Origin: Dehalococcoides mccartyi CG5
GTDB taxonomy: Bacteria; Chloroflexota; Dehalococcoidia; Dehalococcoidales; Dehalococcoidaceae
Assembly: GCF_000830885.1 (NCBI RefSeq)
Contig: NZ_CP006951.1
Span: 930,001-994,000 of the forward strand
Direction: 5' to 3'
DNA length: 64,000 nucleotides
The notes under the pieces: model-generated
Told to the model about the DNA's origin: nothing
Database searches by the model: none
What the model saw: the letters and a program-made list of their open reading frames with translations, nothing else
Translations under genes and position numbers: made by a program
Shown here: piece after piece, positions 25,134 through 32,874 of the stretch
Layout: every line of letters starts with the position of its first letter
Position numbering within the stretch: position 1 is the stretch's first letter

Positions 25134-25139
25134 TATAAT
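25134..25139 (+). promoter_or_regulatory. -10 of the cyclophilin lipoprotein gene
   Basis: Perfect TATAAT with expected +1 near 25146, before AGAAAGG and the ATG at 25161. The -35 is poor. Confidence 0.4.
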
Positions 25140-25160
25140 TCATATCAGAAAGGTAGACTA

Positions 25161-25787
25161 ATGAAATCCACTAAAGCCCTTATTTTGGCTACACTGTTCC
25201 CCGTAACTCTGTTTGCCGGCAGCTGCGGCGGCGATGCAGTACCTGAAGTAACACCCATGTCCTGGACTACCGCCCCAGCCATGCAGATAGACCCCGCCAA
25301 GCAATACTATGCTACCATTGAAACTACACTGGGGAGTTTCAAGATTGAGCTCTTTGCTTCTGAATCCCCCAAAACAGTAAATAATTTTGTTTTTCTGGCT
25401 AAGCAAAACTACTACAACGGGGTTATTTTCCACCGCATAATAAAAGAGTTTATGATCCAGACCGGTGACCAGACCGGCACCGGCAGAGGTGGTCCGGGTT
25501 ACCGCTTTGCGGATGAACTGCCGGTAAAACACTCGTATGACCCCGGCATAGTTGCCATGGCAAACGCCGGTCCCAATACCAACGGCAGCCAGTTCTTTGT
25601 CTGTACCGGAGCACAGGCTAAAAATCTGAACTACCAACCCAACTACACCCAGTTTGGCAGGGTGATTGAGGGTATGGACGTGATTACCAAGCTGGCTTCA
25701 GTATCAGTGGTGGGTAACAGTTATGGTGAGGTCAGCACCCCATCCAATCCCCCCAAGATTATAAAAATAATCATAACTGAAGGCTAA
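25161..25787 (+). CDS. cyclophilin-type peptidyl-prolyl isomerase lipoprotein
   Basis: A 208-aa cyclophilin with a lipoprotein signal peptide (MKSTKALILATLFPV, lipobox FAGSC at about residue 22). It is therefore anchored outside the membrane and probably helps fold exported proteins. The cyclophilin core is complete: FKIELFASESPKTVNNFV, the active-site Arg in VIFHRIIKEFMIQTGD, GTGRGGPGYRF, and NTNGSQFFV. AGAAAGG precedes the ATG. A strong hairpin terminator ends the transcript. Confidence 0.93.
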   Translation: MKSTKALILATLFPVTLFAGSCGGDAVPEVTPMSWTTAPAMQIDPAKQYYATIETTLGSFKIELFASESPKTVNNFVFLAKQNYYNGVIFHRIIKEFMIQTGDQTGTGRGGPGYRFADELPVKHSYDPGIVAMANAGPNTNGSQFFVCTGAQAKNLNYQPNYTQFGRVIEGMDVITKLASVSVVGNSYGEVSTPSNPPKIIKIIITEG

Positions 25788-25818
25788 AACGGCTTTACAG
25801 CAGGTTAAAGAAAAAACT

Positions 25819-25848
25819 AAAGGCGGCTCTTTTACGAGCCGCCTTTTT
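25819..25848 (+). terminator. rho-independent terminator
   Basis: AAA then GGCGGCTC, a 6-base loop, and GAGCCGCC followed by TTTTT. The flanking A and T runs extend the stem. It ends the cyclophilin transcript. Confidence 0.93.
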
Positions 25849-25899
25849 ATAATGCCTTATCCGCAATATACAGCAAACCCTTTAGTAACGGAACAGAAA

Positions 25900-25942
25900 G
25901 CCTGCCATGCAGGCAAGCCACACGTAATATGTTGGACTTGCC
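25900..25942. repeat. two overlapping dyads upstream of the ACR3 gene
   Basis: GCCTGC-CAT-GCAGGC (25900-25914) overlaps a second arm pair, GGCAAG (25912-25917) and CTTGCC (25937-25942). They lie between the cyclophilin terminator and the ACR3 promoter. Role unknown. Confidence 0.45.
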
Positions 25943-25981
25943 CCATAATCGGGTAAGCTAAACAATTTAGTTTAAAGATAG

Positions 25982-26010
25982 TTGACTAATATCTAATTGT
26001 TCACTATATT
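25982..26010 (+). promoter_or_regulatory. ACR3 gene promoter with dyad over the -35
   Basis: TTGACT (25982-25987), 17-base spacer, TATATT (26005-26010). The dyad AGATAGT-TG-ACTAATATCT covers the -35 and could be an operator. Confidence 0.55.
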
Positions 26011-26042
26011 TAAGGCAATATTTTAAATAAAGCGACAAACTT

Positions 26043-27107
26043 TTGCCATCAAATGAAATAGCAAATAAGCTGCCCCTGCTTGACCGGTTTCTGACACTCT
26101 GGATATTTCTGGCCATGCTTGGAGGCATTGGTCTGGGGTATTTTGTACCCCAGACTTCAGATATTATCACTTCGTTTCAAATCGGCACTACTTCAATACC
26201 AATTGCTGTCGGCCTTATTCTTATGATGTTCCCGCCTCTGACCAGAGTCCGATATGAAAAAATCCCTCTGGTTTTTAAAGATTTGAAGTTCCTTAGCTTT
26301 TCATTGCTCTTAAACTGGGTGATTGGGCCTATGCTGATGTTTGGGCTGGCACTCCTCTTCCTTCGTGATTACCCCGAATACATGATTGGCATTATTATGG
26401 TTGGGCTAGCCAGATGCATCGCTATGGTAATTGTGTGGAATGAGCTGGCAAAAGGTGACCGTGAATATGCAGTGGGGCTGGTGGGTATAAATGCTATTTT
26501 CCAGGTACTTTTTTACTCGGTTTATATATATTTCTTCATTACCTTTCTTTTGGGGAAAATGGGACTGGCAGATGGTCTGGATATTGAACTTTCTATAGCT
26601 CAAGCAGCTAAAACTGTTTTCATTTATCTTGGAATACCTTTCTTACTGGGGGTTATCACCCGTTATAGCCTGCTGGCACTTAAAGGCAAAGACTGGTTTG
26701 AAAATCGTTTCATACCCAGGTTTAGCCTGATTACTCCTATCGCCCTTTTATTCACCATTGTAATCATGTTTTCCCTGAAGGGAGAATACATCGTTGAACT
26801 GCCTCTGCATGTACTGCGAATAGCTATCCCACTGGTATTATATTTTGGAATAATGTGGTTCGGGGCATTTTTTGTCAGTAAAAAATTAAATGCCGGTTAC
26901 CAAAAAACAGCCACCGTAGCATTCACCGCCAGCTCGAATGATTTTGAACTGGCTATCGCAGTAACTATTGCCTTGTTCGGGTTAAATTCCGGTGAAGCAT
27001 TTGCATCCGTCATAGGTCCGCTTATAGAAGTGCCGGCTCTGATATTATTGGTAAATGCCTCATTGCGTCTAAAAAAGAGATTCCTCTCCGAAGCACCCAC
27101 TGCTTAA
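26043..27107 (+). CDS. ACR3-family arsenite efflux permease
   Basis: A 354-aa integral membrane protein with about ten transmembrane segments, of the bile acid/arsenite (BART) superfamily, ACR3 branch. The conserved transport Cys is in [14 protein letters not shown] (about residue 124), and the C-terminal half has the [14 protein letters not shown] motif with its charged pair. It exports arsenite using the proton motive force. No arsR, arsC or arsA lies beside it, so it is a solitary gene. The TTG start at 26043 lacks a good ribosome site, so the start is the weakest point of this call. Composition is lower in G+C than most neighbours. Confidence 0.88.
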   Translation: MPSNEIANKLPLLDRFLTLWIFLAMLGGIGLGYFVPQTSDIITSFQIGTTSIPIAVGLILMMFPPLTRVRYEKIPLVFKDLKFLSFSLLLNWVIGPMLMFGLALLFLRDYPEYMIGIIMVGLARCIAMVIVWNELAKGDREYAVGLVGINAIFQVLFYSVYIYFFITFLLGKMGLADGLDIELSIAQAAKTVFIYLGIPFLLGVITRYSLLALKGKDWFENRFIPRFSLITPIALLFTIVIMFSLKGEYIVELPLHVLRIAIPLVLYFGIMWFGAFFVSKKLNAGYQKTATVAFTASSNDFELAIAVTIALFGLNSGEAFASVIGPLIEVPALILLVNASLRLKKRFLSEAPTA

Positions 27108-27138
27108 AAACGCAGGCTATTTTAGGTTAAACCGTCTT

Positions 27139-27663
27139 TCATAGCTTAGGCAAGTGTTCTTTCAGTTTGGCAAGCTTCGGCTGGATAACAAAGCGGCAGT
27201 AAGGCTGGCTTGAATTGAAGGCATAATAATTATGGTGATAGTCTTCAGCCGGATAAAACTCTGTTAAAGGCAACACCTCGGTCACTATCCGTTTGGCAAA
27301 AGCACCATTTTCATCAAGTGTTTTTATGGTTTTTTCAGCCTGTGCCTTCTGGGAGGGAGTGGTATAAAAAATAACTGAGCGGTACTGGCTGCCTAAATCT
27401 TCACCCTGACGGTTTAGGGTGGAAGGGTCATGCATTTGGAAAAAGATATCCAGCAGGGCCGTATATGAAATAAGAGCGGCATCAAACTCCAGCCTTATTA
27501 CCTCGGCATGCCCGGTATCTCCAGCGCAGACTTGCTGGTAAGTGGGATTCGGCAGATTACCACCCGCATAGCCGGGTTCAACCTTGGTCACACCCGAAAG
27601 GCTGCTAAAGACTGCCTCCATGCACCAGAAACAGCCCCCGCCGAAGACGGCTATCTCATTCAT
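27139..27663 (-). CDS. msrA: peptide methionine (S)-S-oxide reductase
   Basis: MsrA (174 aa) repairs the S epimer of methionine sulfoxide. The catalytic Cys is in [13 protein letters not shown] near the N-terminus, and [18 protein letters not shown] and YHHNYYAFN complete the family pattern. Its start overlaps the msrB stop by four bases, so msrB and msrA are translated together and handle both epimers. This is notable in a strict anaerobe, where such repair deals with accidental oxygen exposure. Confidence 0.95.
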   Translation of the reverse strand: MNEIAVFGGGCFWCMEAVFSSLSGVTKVEPGYAGGNLPNPTYQQVCAGDTGHAEVIRLEFDAALISYTALLDIFFQMHDPSTLNRQGEDLGSQYRSVIFYTTPSQKAQAEKTIKTLDENGAFAKRIVTEVLPLTEFYPAEDYHHNYYAFNSSQPYCRFVIQPKLAKLKEHLPKL

Positions 27664-28034
27664 TTATTGCCACCATTGTCTGGCACTAACTTGATTGAAA
27701 GCGAATTTACACAGTGACGGGTATCTTTAGGGGTAAAACTCTCCCCTTCAAAGACATGCCCCAAATGCCCGCCACAGGCGGCACACAGTATCTCAGTCCG
27801 CCGTCCGTCCGGGTCAGTCTGACGTTTGACAGCACCGGATAGCTCTTCGTCAAAGCTGGGCCAGCCGCAACCTGAATGAAACTTATCTTTGGCACGGTAA
27901 AGCGGTGCATCACACCGGCGGCAAACGTATGTGCCGTCTTTAAACAGATTTACATATTCACCGCTGAAGGCCGGTTCGGTTCCCTTGCGAACTATAACTG
28001 CTTCTTCCTGAGGGCTTAATTCATTATATTTCAT
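27660..28034 (-). CDS. msrB: peptide methionine (R)-S-oxide reductase
   Basis: MsrB (124 aa) repairs the R epimer of methionine sulfoxide. Catalytic Cys is in [13 protein letters not shown]. The structural zinc pairs are CRRCDAP and [12 protein letters not shown], and the substrate-binding CGWPSF is intact. First gene of the msrB-msrA pair, overlapping msrA by four bases (ATGA). Confidence 0.95.
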   Translation of the reverse strand: MKYNELSPQEEAVIVRKGTEPAFSGEYVNLFKDGTYVCRRCDAPLYRAKDKFHSGCGWPSFDEELSGAVKRQTDPDGRRTEILCAACGGHLGHVFEGESFTPKDTRHCVNSLSIKLVPDNGGNK

Positions 28035-28110
28035 ATGTTTATTCCTTTTAGGCCTTTATACTTTTAGCATAATAAGCAAGAGGACAAAACACAATACCTT
28101 TTTTAGCTGA

Positions 28111-28144
28111 AAATAATAAGGCTGCCCTTTAAAAGAACAGCCCC
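28111..28144 (-). terminator. terminator of the Fe-S flavoprotein gene
   Basis: On the minus strand, GGGCTG and CAGCC arms flank a 13-base loop and are followed by TTATTATTTT. It lies between the flavoprotein gene and msrB. Confidence 0.5.
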
Positions 28145-28168
28145 ATCGGTTACCAGCATTAAAAAATG

Positions 28169-28741
28169 CTAATTCAGTTTTTTAAGCAAATCTGCCATAT
28201 TTTTGCCCAGCTGGATAAAGGTGTTCCGACCCTCTTCGTCTTTTTCAATATCACCCGGCGCCCCGCCAAGAGTCATATTCCAATAACTGGATCCCGGAAT
28301 TATCATCTGGTTGATGCCGAAGAAAAAGTTGATAGCCGAATAAACAAAGGTAGCACCTGCCCGTCTGGCAGCAACCAAAGGAGCACCTACCTTGCCCTTG
28401 AGCACATGGTTATTGGCTCTGGCTACTACTCCTGCCCGGTCAATAAGGGCCTTAACCTCGGTGCTGACATTGCTGAAGTAAGTGGGGGAACCTATGATAA
28501 TACCGTCTGCCTCAAACATCTTGGCTATAAATGTATTCATCTCATCGTCATTACGGGCACAACGAAGATTTTTATTTATTTTGCACTGACCGCAGGCCAG
28601 ACAGCCAAATACTCTTTTGCCGCCTAACTGGATAATCTCGGTTTGAATACCCTCTTTCTCCAGTTCAGCCAGCACTATTTCCAAACCCCTGCGGGTGTTG
28701 CCTTGTTCCCGCGGACTGCCGTTAAAAGCCACTACTTTCAT
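28169..28741 (-). CDS. iron-sulfur flavoprotein (Isf-like, flavodoxin fold)
   Basis: A 190-aa NADPH-dependent FMN reductase/flavodoxin-fold protein. FNGSPREQGNTRRGLE is the FMN phosphate loop, and the later GSPTYFSNVSTEVKALIDRAG binds the isoalloxazine ring. Between them a compact Cys cluster, CLACGQCKINKNLRC (C-x2-C-x2-C-x7-C), matches the [4Fe-4S] motif of the Isf family. Isf proteins pass electrons between ferredoxin-type donors and small oxidants. CCGGAGA precedes the ATG. The electron partner is unknown. Confidence 0.85.
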   Translation of the reverse strand: MKVVAFNGSPREQGNTRRGLEIVLAELEKEGIQTEIIQLGGKRVFGCLACGQCKINKNLRCARNDDEMNTFIAKMFEADGIIIGSPTYFSNVSTEVKALIDRAGVVARANNHVLKGKVGAPLVAARRAGATFVYSAINFFFGINQMIIPGSSYWNMTLGGAPGDIEKDEEGRNTFIQLGKNMADLLKKLN

Positions 28742-28959
28742 GTCTCAAATCTCCGGATTTTTGATTACTCTGTTGCTATAGAAAAATGGGATTAGCCAGT
28801 ATCCTTGTGCTAAATAGTATGCCCTCTAATATACCATTTGGATTGAGTTGGTTGTCAAAACTTTCAAAGCTGAATACTCTCTTACAACAGCTAAATGAAT
28901 GAACAGTCTTGGACTAAGCATCCGGCCGTTTTTCCCTTTGCCGGCTTGTAAAGCTGATG

Positions 28960-29295
28960 CTATTTATACTTTTTGGAAGCTTTCTTTGCGGCCATCAGCT
29001 TTGCCTGCATAACTGAACGCTCTGCCCATTTTATAAACAGCCCGTCGTCTTCAAATACATCTGCCGGCACTTCGTAATACGGCATTGGCTTGAACTGATG
29101 GCTGCCATATGAAGCATAATCAGCCAGATTAGTATCCCCGGCCTTGAAATACAAACTGTTTTCATCTGCCAAAAGCCCAAACATAAGCCCTTCAGAATAT
29201 ATGCCGTAGCCTCCAAACATAGCCCGGCTGTCTATTTCGGGCAAGGCGGAAAGTTTATCCATAACCAATTGCAAAAATTCTTTGGTGGCTCTCAC
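28960..29295 (-). CDS. TfoX N-terminal domain protein
   Basis: A small (112 aa) protein consisting of a TfoX N-terminal domain. Recognisable parts are FLQLVMDKLSALPEIDSRAMFGGYGIYSEGLMFGLL and LYFKAGDTN, then MPYYEVPADVFED. The C-terminal tail is Lys/Ala-rich. TfoX domains are linked to competence regulation in gamma-proteobacteria, but stand-alone versions are widespread with unknown roles. I prefer GTG 29295 with AGGAAAGG upstream; TTG 29316 in the same frame would nearly abut the preceding gene. It follows the membrane protein gene on the same strand, probably co-transcribed. Confidence 0.82.
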   Translation of the reverse strand: MRATKEFLQLVMDKLSALPEIDSRAMFGGYGIYSEGLMFGLLADENSLYFKAGDTNLADYASYGSHQFKPMPYYEVPADVFEDDGLFIKWAERSVMQAKLMAAKKASKKYK

Positions 29296-29316
29296 CTGTT
29301 TGTCCTTTCCTGGCAA

Positions 29317-29784
29317 TCAGACTTTTTCGTACAAACCGCGAGCCTTGTTCTGCTGGACAATATTGTAGTATTCCTGATCTACGCTGACCCCTTTTTCCCG
29401 CAGAACCCGCTCAGTCATCTCCACTGCATGGTTCAAATCCAGAAACTGGTGCAGCCATTTCTGGTGGTCTTCGGGATTTTTGGCATATGCCTGAGCAAAT
29501 TCGGCATACTCTTCAGATATTTTTTTGTACTGGTGGTCAAGAGTAAAGTTGCCTTTTACCCGGGGAAATTTGAAGACTTCTTTAACCCGGTTAAAATGCC
29601 TCTGGAAGATATATTTATCCACGTACCAGAAAACGCAGGCCAGTACAAACTGGTTTAAAAGGAAGGCGGGAATAGTGGCAATGCCCAGTTTATCTGCGAA
29701 TACAAACTGAATAAGGGCACCGGCAATACCGGAAAGCAATAACCAGCGTCCAATTACGTAAATAAACCACTCTTTGGAAAACAT
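29317..29784 (-). CDS. membrane protein with cytoplasmic helical tail, unknown
   Basis: A 155-aa protein with two N-terminal transmembrane segments (about residues 8-28 and 36-54) followed by a charged helical region of about 100 residues (FPRVKGNFTLDHQYKKISEEYAEFA and onwards). No domain recognised. The next gene downstream is the TfoX-domain protein; the two frames are adjacent and probably share a transcript. Confidence 0.65.
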   Translation of the reverse strand: MFSKEWFIYVIGRWLLLSGIAGALIQFVFADKLGIATIPAFLLNQFVLACVFWYVDKYIFQRHFNRVKEVFKFPRVKGNFTLDHQYKKISEEYAEFAQAYAKNPEDHQKWLHQFLDLNHAVEMTERVLREKGVSVDQEYYNIVQQNKARGLYEKV

Positions 29785-29998
29785 CTAAACGCCCCTCCTT
29801 GAACACCCTTTTTAAGCCTGAACCAAGTGATTAATTATAGCTCTAATTTGAAAAACTTACACTTAATCTCTATCCTGATACTGCGGGCTTTGCTGCCGCA
29901 TACACCCGTAAATTAGCTTTCATCATTTAGCCAAATCTACCTCATCAGGCACTGTGAATAAGGAGTGGCTGTTAATCACCCGTTGTGTCCGGCTATTT

Positions 29999-30027
29999 TT
30001 GACAAAACCTGTTCTTGCCTATATAGT
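29999..30027 (+). promoter_or_regulatory. sdpR-sdpI-like operon promoter
   Basis: Consensus TTGACA (29999-30004), 17-base spacer, TATAGT (30022-30027). The expected +1 (near 30034) lies within the palindrome at 30025-30050. Confidence 0.8.
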
Positions 30028-30050
30028 ATTTCGGTAGATACCGAAATACT
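30025..30050. promoter_or_regulatory. perfect palindromic operator
   Basis: Two perfect 12-base arms, AGTATTTCGGTA and TACCGAAATACT, separated by GA. The site overlaps the end of the -10 and the transcription start of the operon it precedes, so a bound ArsR-type protein would block RNA polymerase. The first gene of the operon encodes such a protein. Confidence 0.8.
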
Positions 30051-30068
30051 TTTTGAGAAGTGTAACTG

Positions 30069-30368
30069 TTGGATAATATGGTATTTAAAGCCCTGTCAGA
30101 CCCGAACCGAAGGCAGATACTGAAACTTCTCAGTGACGCCCCTTTAAGTGCCGGTGAAATAAGCCGTGAATTTGACTTGGCTCTATCTACTCTGTCAGGT
30201 CATTTTAAATTACTCAAAGAAGCCGGCCTTATCAGGGAAGAGAAGAAAGGCAACCATATATTTTACAATCTGAATACGTCAGTAATGGAAGAAACACTAA
30301 ACCTGATGATGGAAATATTTAAAAAAGACAAACCTCAACTCCACACTATAAAACAGAAAGGGCAATAA
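30069..30368 (+). CDS. ArsR/SdpR-family transcriptional autorepressor
   Basis: A 99-aa winged-helix repressor of the ArsR superfamily, SdpR type. The family start VFKALSDPNRRQILKLL and the recognition helix region LSTLSGHFKLLKEAGLI are clear, and there are no metal-binding cysteines. It is followed with a one-base overlap by an SdpI-type membrane protein. In Bacillus subtilis SdpR represses its own operon and is relieved when SdpI binds the toxin SdpC. The perfect palindrome over the promoter fits autorepression. Start TTG 30069 is used; ATG 30078 is an alternative. No SdpC homologue is seen here. Confidence 0.88.
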   Translation: MDNMVFKALSDPNRRQILKLLSDAPLSAGEISREFDLALSTLSGHFKLLKEAGLIREEKKGNHIFYNLNTSVMEETLNLMMEIFKKDKPQLHTIKQKGQ

Positions 30369-31033
30369 TGCACATAAACTGGAAAGAACACCGCCTGAGT
30401 CTGCTTATTATTTTGGCCATGTTCATAGCAGGGCTGATTACCTGGCCCAATTCCCCGGATTTGCTGCCGGTTCACTGGGGGATTGACGGAACTGTTGACC
30501 GCTACGGTGGCAAGTTTGAAGGCCTGCTGCTTATGCCATTGATAAGCCTTGGGATCTTTTTGCTGTTGATATACCTGCCCTACCTTGACCCCCGCAAGGC
30601 CAACTACCTGAAGTTTGAAAAAGTATACAGCATGTTTATCCGCCTGATAGTAGCCTTCTTCGGCGGCATTTACACTGTAACCATACTTTATGCTTACGGG
30701 GTTGTAGCCAATACCAATACATTTATCATGGTGCTGGTGGGATTGTTGCTGGCACTGCTGGGAAATATGTTCGGCAAACTTCGCCCCACCTGGTTTGTGG
30801 GCATACGCACCGCCTGGACTCTTTCCAGTGACCTGTCATGGGATAAAACCCACCGGCTGGGCGGCCGGATATTTGTGGCCGCAGGCTTGCTCATGGCACT
30901 GGCCGGTATTACCGGCTTCACCTGGCTGATGATAGCCAGCATGGCCGGCTTGCTTTTGGGTGTGATAGCCTTATTTATTTACTCTTACCTGATATGGAAA
31001 AAAGACCCGGACGCCAGATCCAGCCGTTTTTAG
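30368..31033 (+). CDS. SdpI-family membrane protein
   Basis: A 221-aa protein with six transmembrane segments, combining an N-terminal DUF1648 part (PVHWGIDGTVDRYG, with its conserved HWG) and a C-terminal SdpI/YhfL part (GNMFGKLRPTWFVGIRTAWTLSSDLSWDKTHRLGG). SdpI in B. subtilis gives immunity to the cannibalism toxin SdpC and signals to SdpR. Its start codon shares one base with the repressor's stop codon. Without a toxin gene nearby, an envelope-stress or immunity-sensor role is a reasonable inference. Confidence 0.9.
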   Translation: MHINWKEHRLSLLIILAMFIAGLITWPNSPDLLPVHWGIDGTVDRYGGKFEGLLLMPLISLGIFLLLIYLPYLDPRKANYLKFEKVYSMFIRLIVAFFGGIYTVTILYAYGVVANTNTFIMVLVGLLLALLGNMFGKLRPTWFVGIRTAWTLSSDLSWDKTHRLGGRIFVAAGLLMALAGITGFTWLMIASMAGLLLGVIALFIYSYLIWKKDPDARSSRF

Positions 31034-31101
31034 GCGGGCTGATATTATTGCCGCCTCAAACTGATTCATATAAAAGACCGGGCAACTTGGGGTAACCATA
31101 T

Positions 31102-31119
31102 TACGTATTTGTACGTATT
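31102..31119. repeat. direct repeat upstream of the DUF2892 gene
   Basis: TACGTATT occurs twice with a 10-base period (31102-31109 and 31112-31119), and each copy holds the palindrome TACGTA. One helical turn apart, these could be paired regulator sites. Confidence 0.45.
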
Positions 31120-31175
31120 GCTCTTAATATTACGAAGAGTAGAATAAGCAGTAAGTATCCTTAAGGAGTGCAAAC

Positions 31176-31370
31176 ATGCCGAAGAACATGAGTAAGGCTG
31201 ACCGTACTATACGCATCATCCTTGGCATCATTGCTCTAGCACTTGCCGTTTTTATAACCACAGGCGGCTGGTCCATATTACTTTATGTACTGGCGGCAAT
31301 ATTTATTGTAACTTCACTGGTGGGCACCTGCTTGCTTTACATACCCTTTAAGATAAATACCAACAAATAA
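31176..31370 (+). CDS. DUF2892 (YgaP-type) small membrane protein
   Basis: A 64-aa protein with the DUF2892 pattern: basic N-terminus NMSKADRTIRIILGIIALALA, two transmembrane helices, and a central Gly-Trp turn (TTGGWSILLYVLA), ending in LVGTCLLYIPFKINT. In YgaP this domain follows a rhodanese domain; here it stands alone. AAGGAG precedes the ATG. Function of the stand-alone form is unknown. The start lies 57 bases past the repeated TACGTATT sites. Confidence 0.85.
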   Translation: MPKNMSKADRTIRIILGIIALALAVFITTGGWSILLYVLAAIFIVTSLVGTCLLYIPFKINTNK

Positions 31371-31382
31371 CCCACCAACCTG

Positions 31383-31943
31383 TCAGGAATTTTCTTTCAG
31401 CGAAGACGCCAGCGTTTGCCCCATATTGCGGGCAAGGTTGATTAGTTCAGTGTTGGTTTTTGCATCTCCCTCACGGGCGGCATAGCCGGTCAAAACCACC
31501 AATTCATCAGCTTTGATTTTGAAACTGCTATCCAAGTACTGTACCAGAGTGTTCAGGGTATCATCCAGCCCCTGCTCCTCTGCCAGTATAACAACCCCCA
31601 CAGCTTTAAACTCCAGTGATACATCATGTTTGTAAAGAAAATAATGCCGATCTATAAAAGCTTTCAGCTGAGCAGTTACATTGTAATAGTAGACAGGGGT
31701 AGCCACAATAAAGCCATCGGCTTCACTCATCTCTTTAAAAATGGCATCCATATCATCATTCTGAGGGCATTTTTTATATTGGGCACAGTTATCATGCCCC
31801 AGACAGGGCTTTATACTTGCCTGAGCAATATCTATCTTACGGGTCTCAATGCCCTCTTTCTCCAGTTCGGAAAGAATCTCATCCAGCAAAAACGCGGTAT
31901 TCCCCTGAGAACGCGGGCTGCCCATTATGGCCAAAACCTTCAT
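31383..31943 (-). CDS. flavodoxin-fold NAD(P)H:FMN oxidoreductase
   Basis: A 186-aa relative of the Fe-S flavoprotein at 28.2 kb. The FMN loop IMGSPRSQGNTAFLLDE and the flavin-binding ATPVYYYNVTAQLKAFIDR are present. The Cys region reads CLGHDNCAQYKKC, without the C-x2-C-x2-C spacing, so the iron-sulfur cluster site appears absent or altered. It is convergent with the DUF2892 gene. Flavin reductase or quinone reductase activity is expected; the electron acceptor is unknown. Confidence 0.82.
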   Translation of the reverse strand: MKVLAIMGSPRSQGNTAFLLDEILSELEKEGIETRKIDIAQASIKPCLGHDNCAQYKKCPQNDDMDAIFKEMSEADGFIVATPVYYYNVTAQLKAFIDRHYFLYKHDVSLEFKAVGVVILAEEQGLDDTLNTLVQYLDSSFKIKADELVVLTGYAAREGDAKTNTELINLARNMGQTLASSLKENS

Positions 31944-32008
31944 AGTAAACCCCTTTTATAAATGATATATATCATGATACCTTATACTTTATAAACCAAC
32001 TATACATC

Positions 32009-32037
32009 TTGACAAATATTTTGCTTCGGCTGATTAT
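32009..32037 (+). promoter_or_regulatory. promoter of the HNH-like small gene
   Basis: Consensus TTGACA (32009-32014), 17-base spacer, GATTAT (32032-32037). It shows that the open frame beginning at 32009 is not translated from its first codon. Confidence 0.5.
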
Positions 32038-32065
32038 TATAGGGCTGGTAGTTTACGAGGTGAAT

Positions 32066-32293
32066 ATGTATAGCAATGTAGTTGAACAAGCGTGGCAAAG
32101 GTGCGGCGGCAAATGCGAGTGCAAAGACCAATCTCATGCCCACACTTATATACGTTGTAACCGCAAGCTAATTTACGAAAACAAGGATAAACCCCGCATT
32201 GACGGCTGGAAGGTAGTTTACCTGACCGGAGTAGCGGCTGATACAGCTGAAAATATCCGCATTTATTGCCATAGCTGTTTTAAACAGGACTGA
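32066..32293 (+). CDS. 75-aa zinc-binding, HNH-like protein
   Basis: A 75-aa protein starting MYSNVVEQAWQRCGGKCECK, with GAGGTG just before its ATG. The Cys arrangement resembles the treble-clef fold of HNH endonucleases: GGKCEC, then H-x5-C, and a final ENIRIYCHSC pair. The strand where HNH enzymes carry their Asp-His pair reads WKVVYLTG, so the catalytic His seems to be missing. It may therefore bind nucleic acid or zinc without cleaving. The assignment is by eye and moderate. Confidence 0.6.
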   Translation: MYSNVVEQAWQRCGGKCECKDQSHAHTYIRCNRKLIYENKDKPRIDGWKVVYLTGVAADTAENIRIYCHSCFKQD

Positions 32294-32449
32294 ACCGGAA
32301 TAGTCTGCCCTGTTTGATACTGAATGCCAAACCTGCAAATACTATATTCTCCCCATGTTTTCCCTAAATTACGTATTAGCACTAATAGCAATCCCGCAGG
32401 ATATAAAATAAAATATATTTATACAATCCTGTCTTGCAAGGAGACCGTT

Positions 32450-32650
32450 ATGGGACACACCCATGAATGGGTAAAACAGGAGAGCGGGGTTTATAAATGC
32501 CTCTGGTGCAGCCGCACTATGGCCAGAGATGACCTGTACCTGTGGCTAACCGGACAACGCAACAGCCTTTCTCAGGCATGGCTGGATTCCCCGGTCCGGG
32601 AGGAAATTTTGAACATCCGCAAAGCTGTCCAGACCCGTAACCATGATTAA
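32450..32650 (+). CDS. 66-aa protein with a zinc-ribbon-like half
   Basis: A 66-aa protein with AAGGAG six bases before its ATG at 32450. The N-terminus MGHTHEWVKQESGVYKCLWCSRTM carries one C-x2-C and two His, enough for one zinc site. The C-terminus is helical and charged (SPVREEILNIRKAV). The longer open frame from 32324 lacks a ribosome site. No family recognised. Confidence 0.6.
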   Translation: MGHTHEWVKQESGVYKCLWCSRTMARDDLYLWLTGQRNSLSQAWLDSPVREEILNIRKAVQTRNHD

Positions 32651-32777
32651 CCGTCTAATAAATACCCGCCCTAAACGGGGTAATTAGCCCAAGTTCAGTG
32701 TTGCCTTATCTTGGGATAGGTAACTTTGTATTTTCGCCTCTGCACCTGCCTAAAAGCCCGTTTCAAAATAACTTCTA

Positions 32778-32805
32778 TTGACATATGTTTATTATAGGCT
32801 ATTAT
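32778..32805 (+). promoter_or_regulatory. promoter of the PilT-like gene
   Basis: TTGACA (32778-32783), 16-base spacer, TATTAT (32800-32805). The leader of about 60 bases contains GGGGAGGTG. Confidence 0.6.
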
Positions 32806-32874
32806 ACATACAATGAGTTGTTTATCTGTTATATATCTGAGTGATGTTTATCTGCATATTGGGGAGGTGTAATC

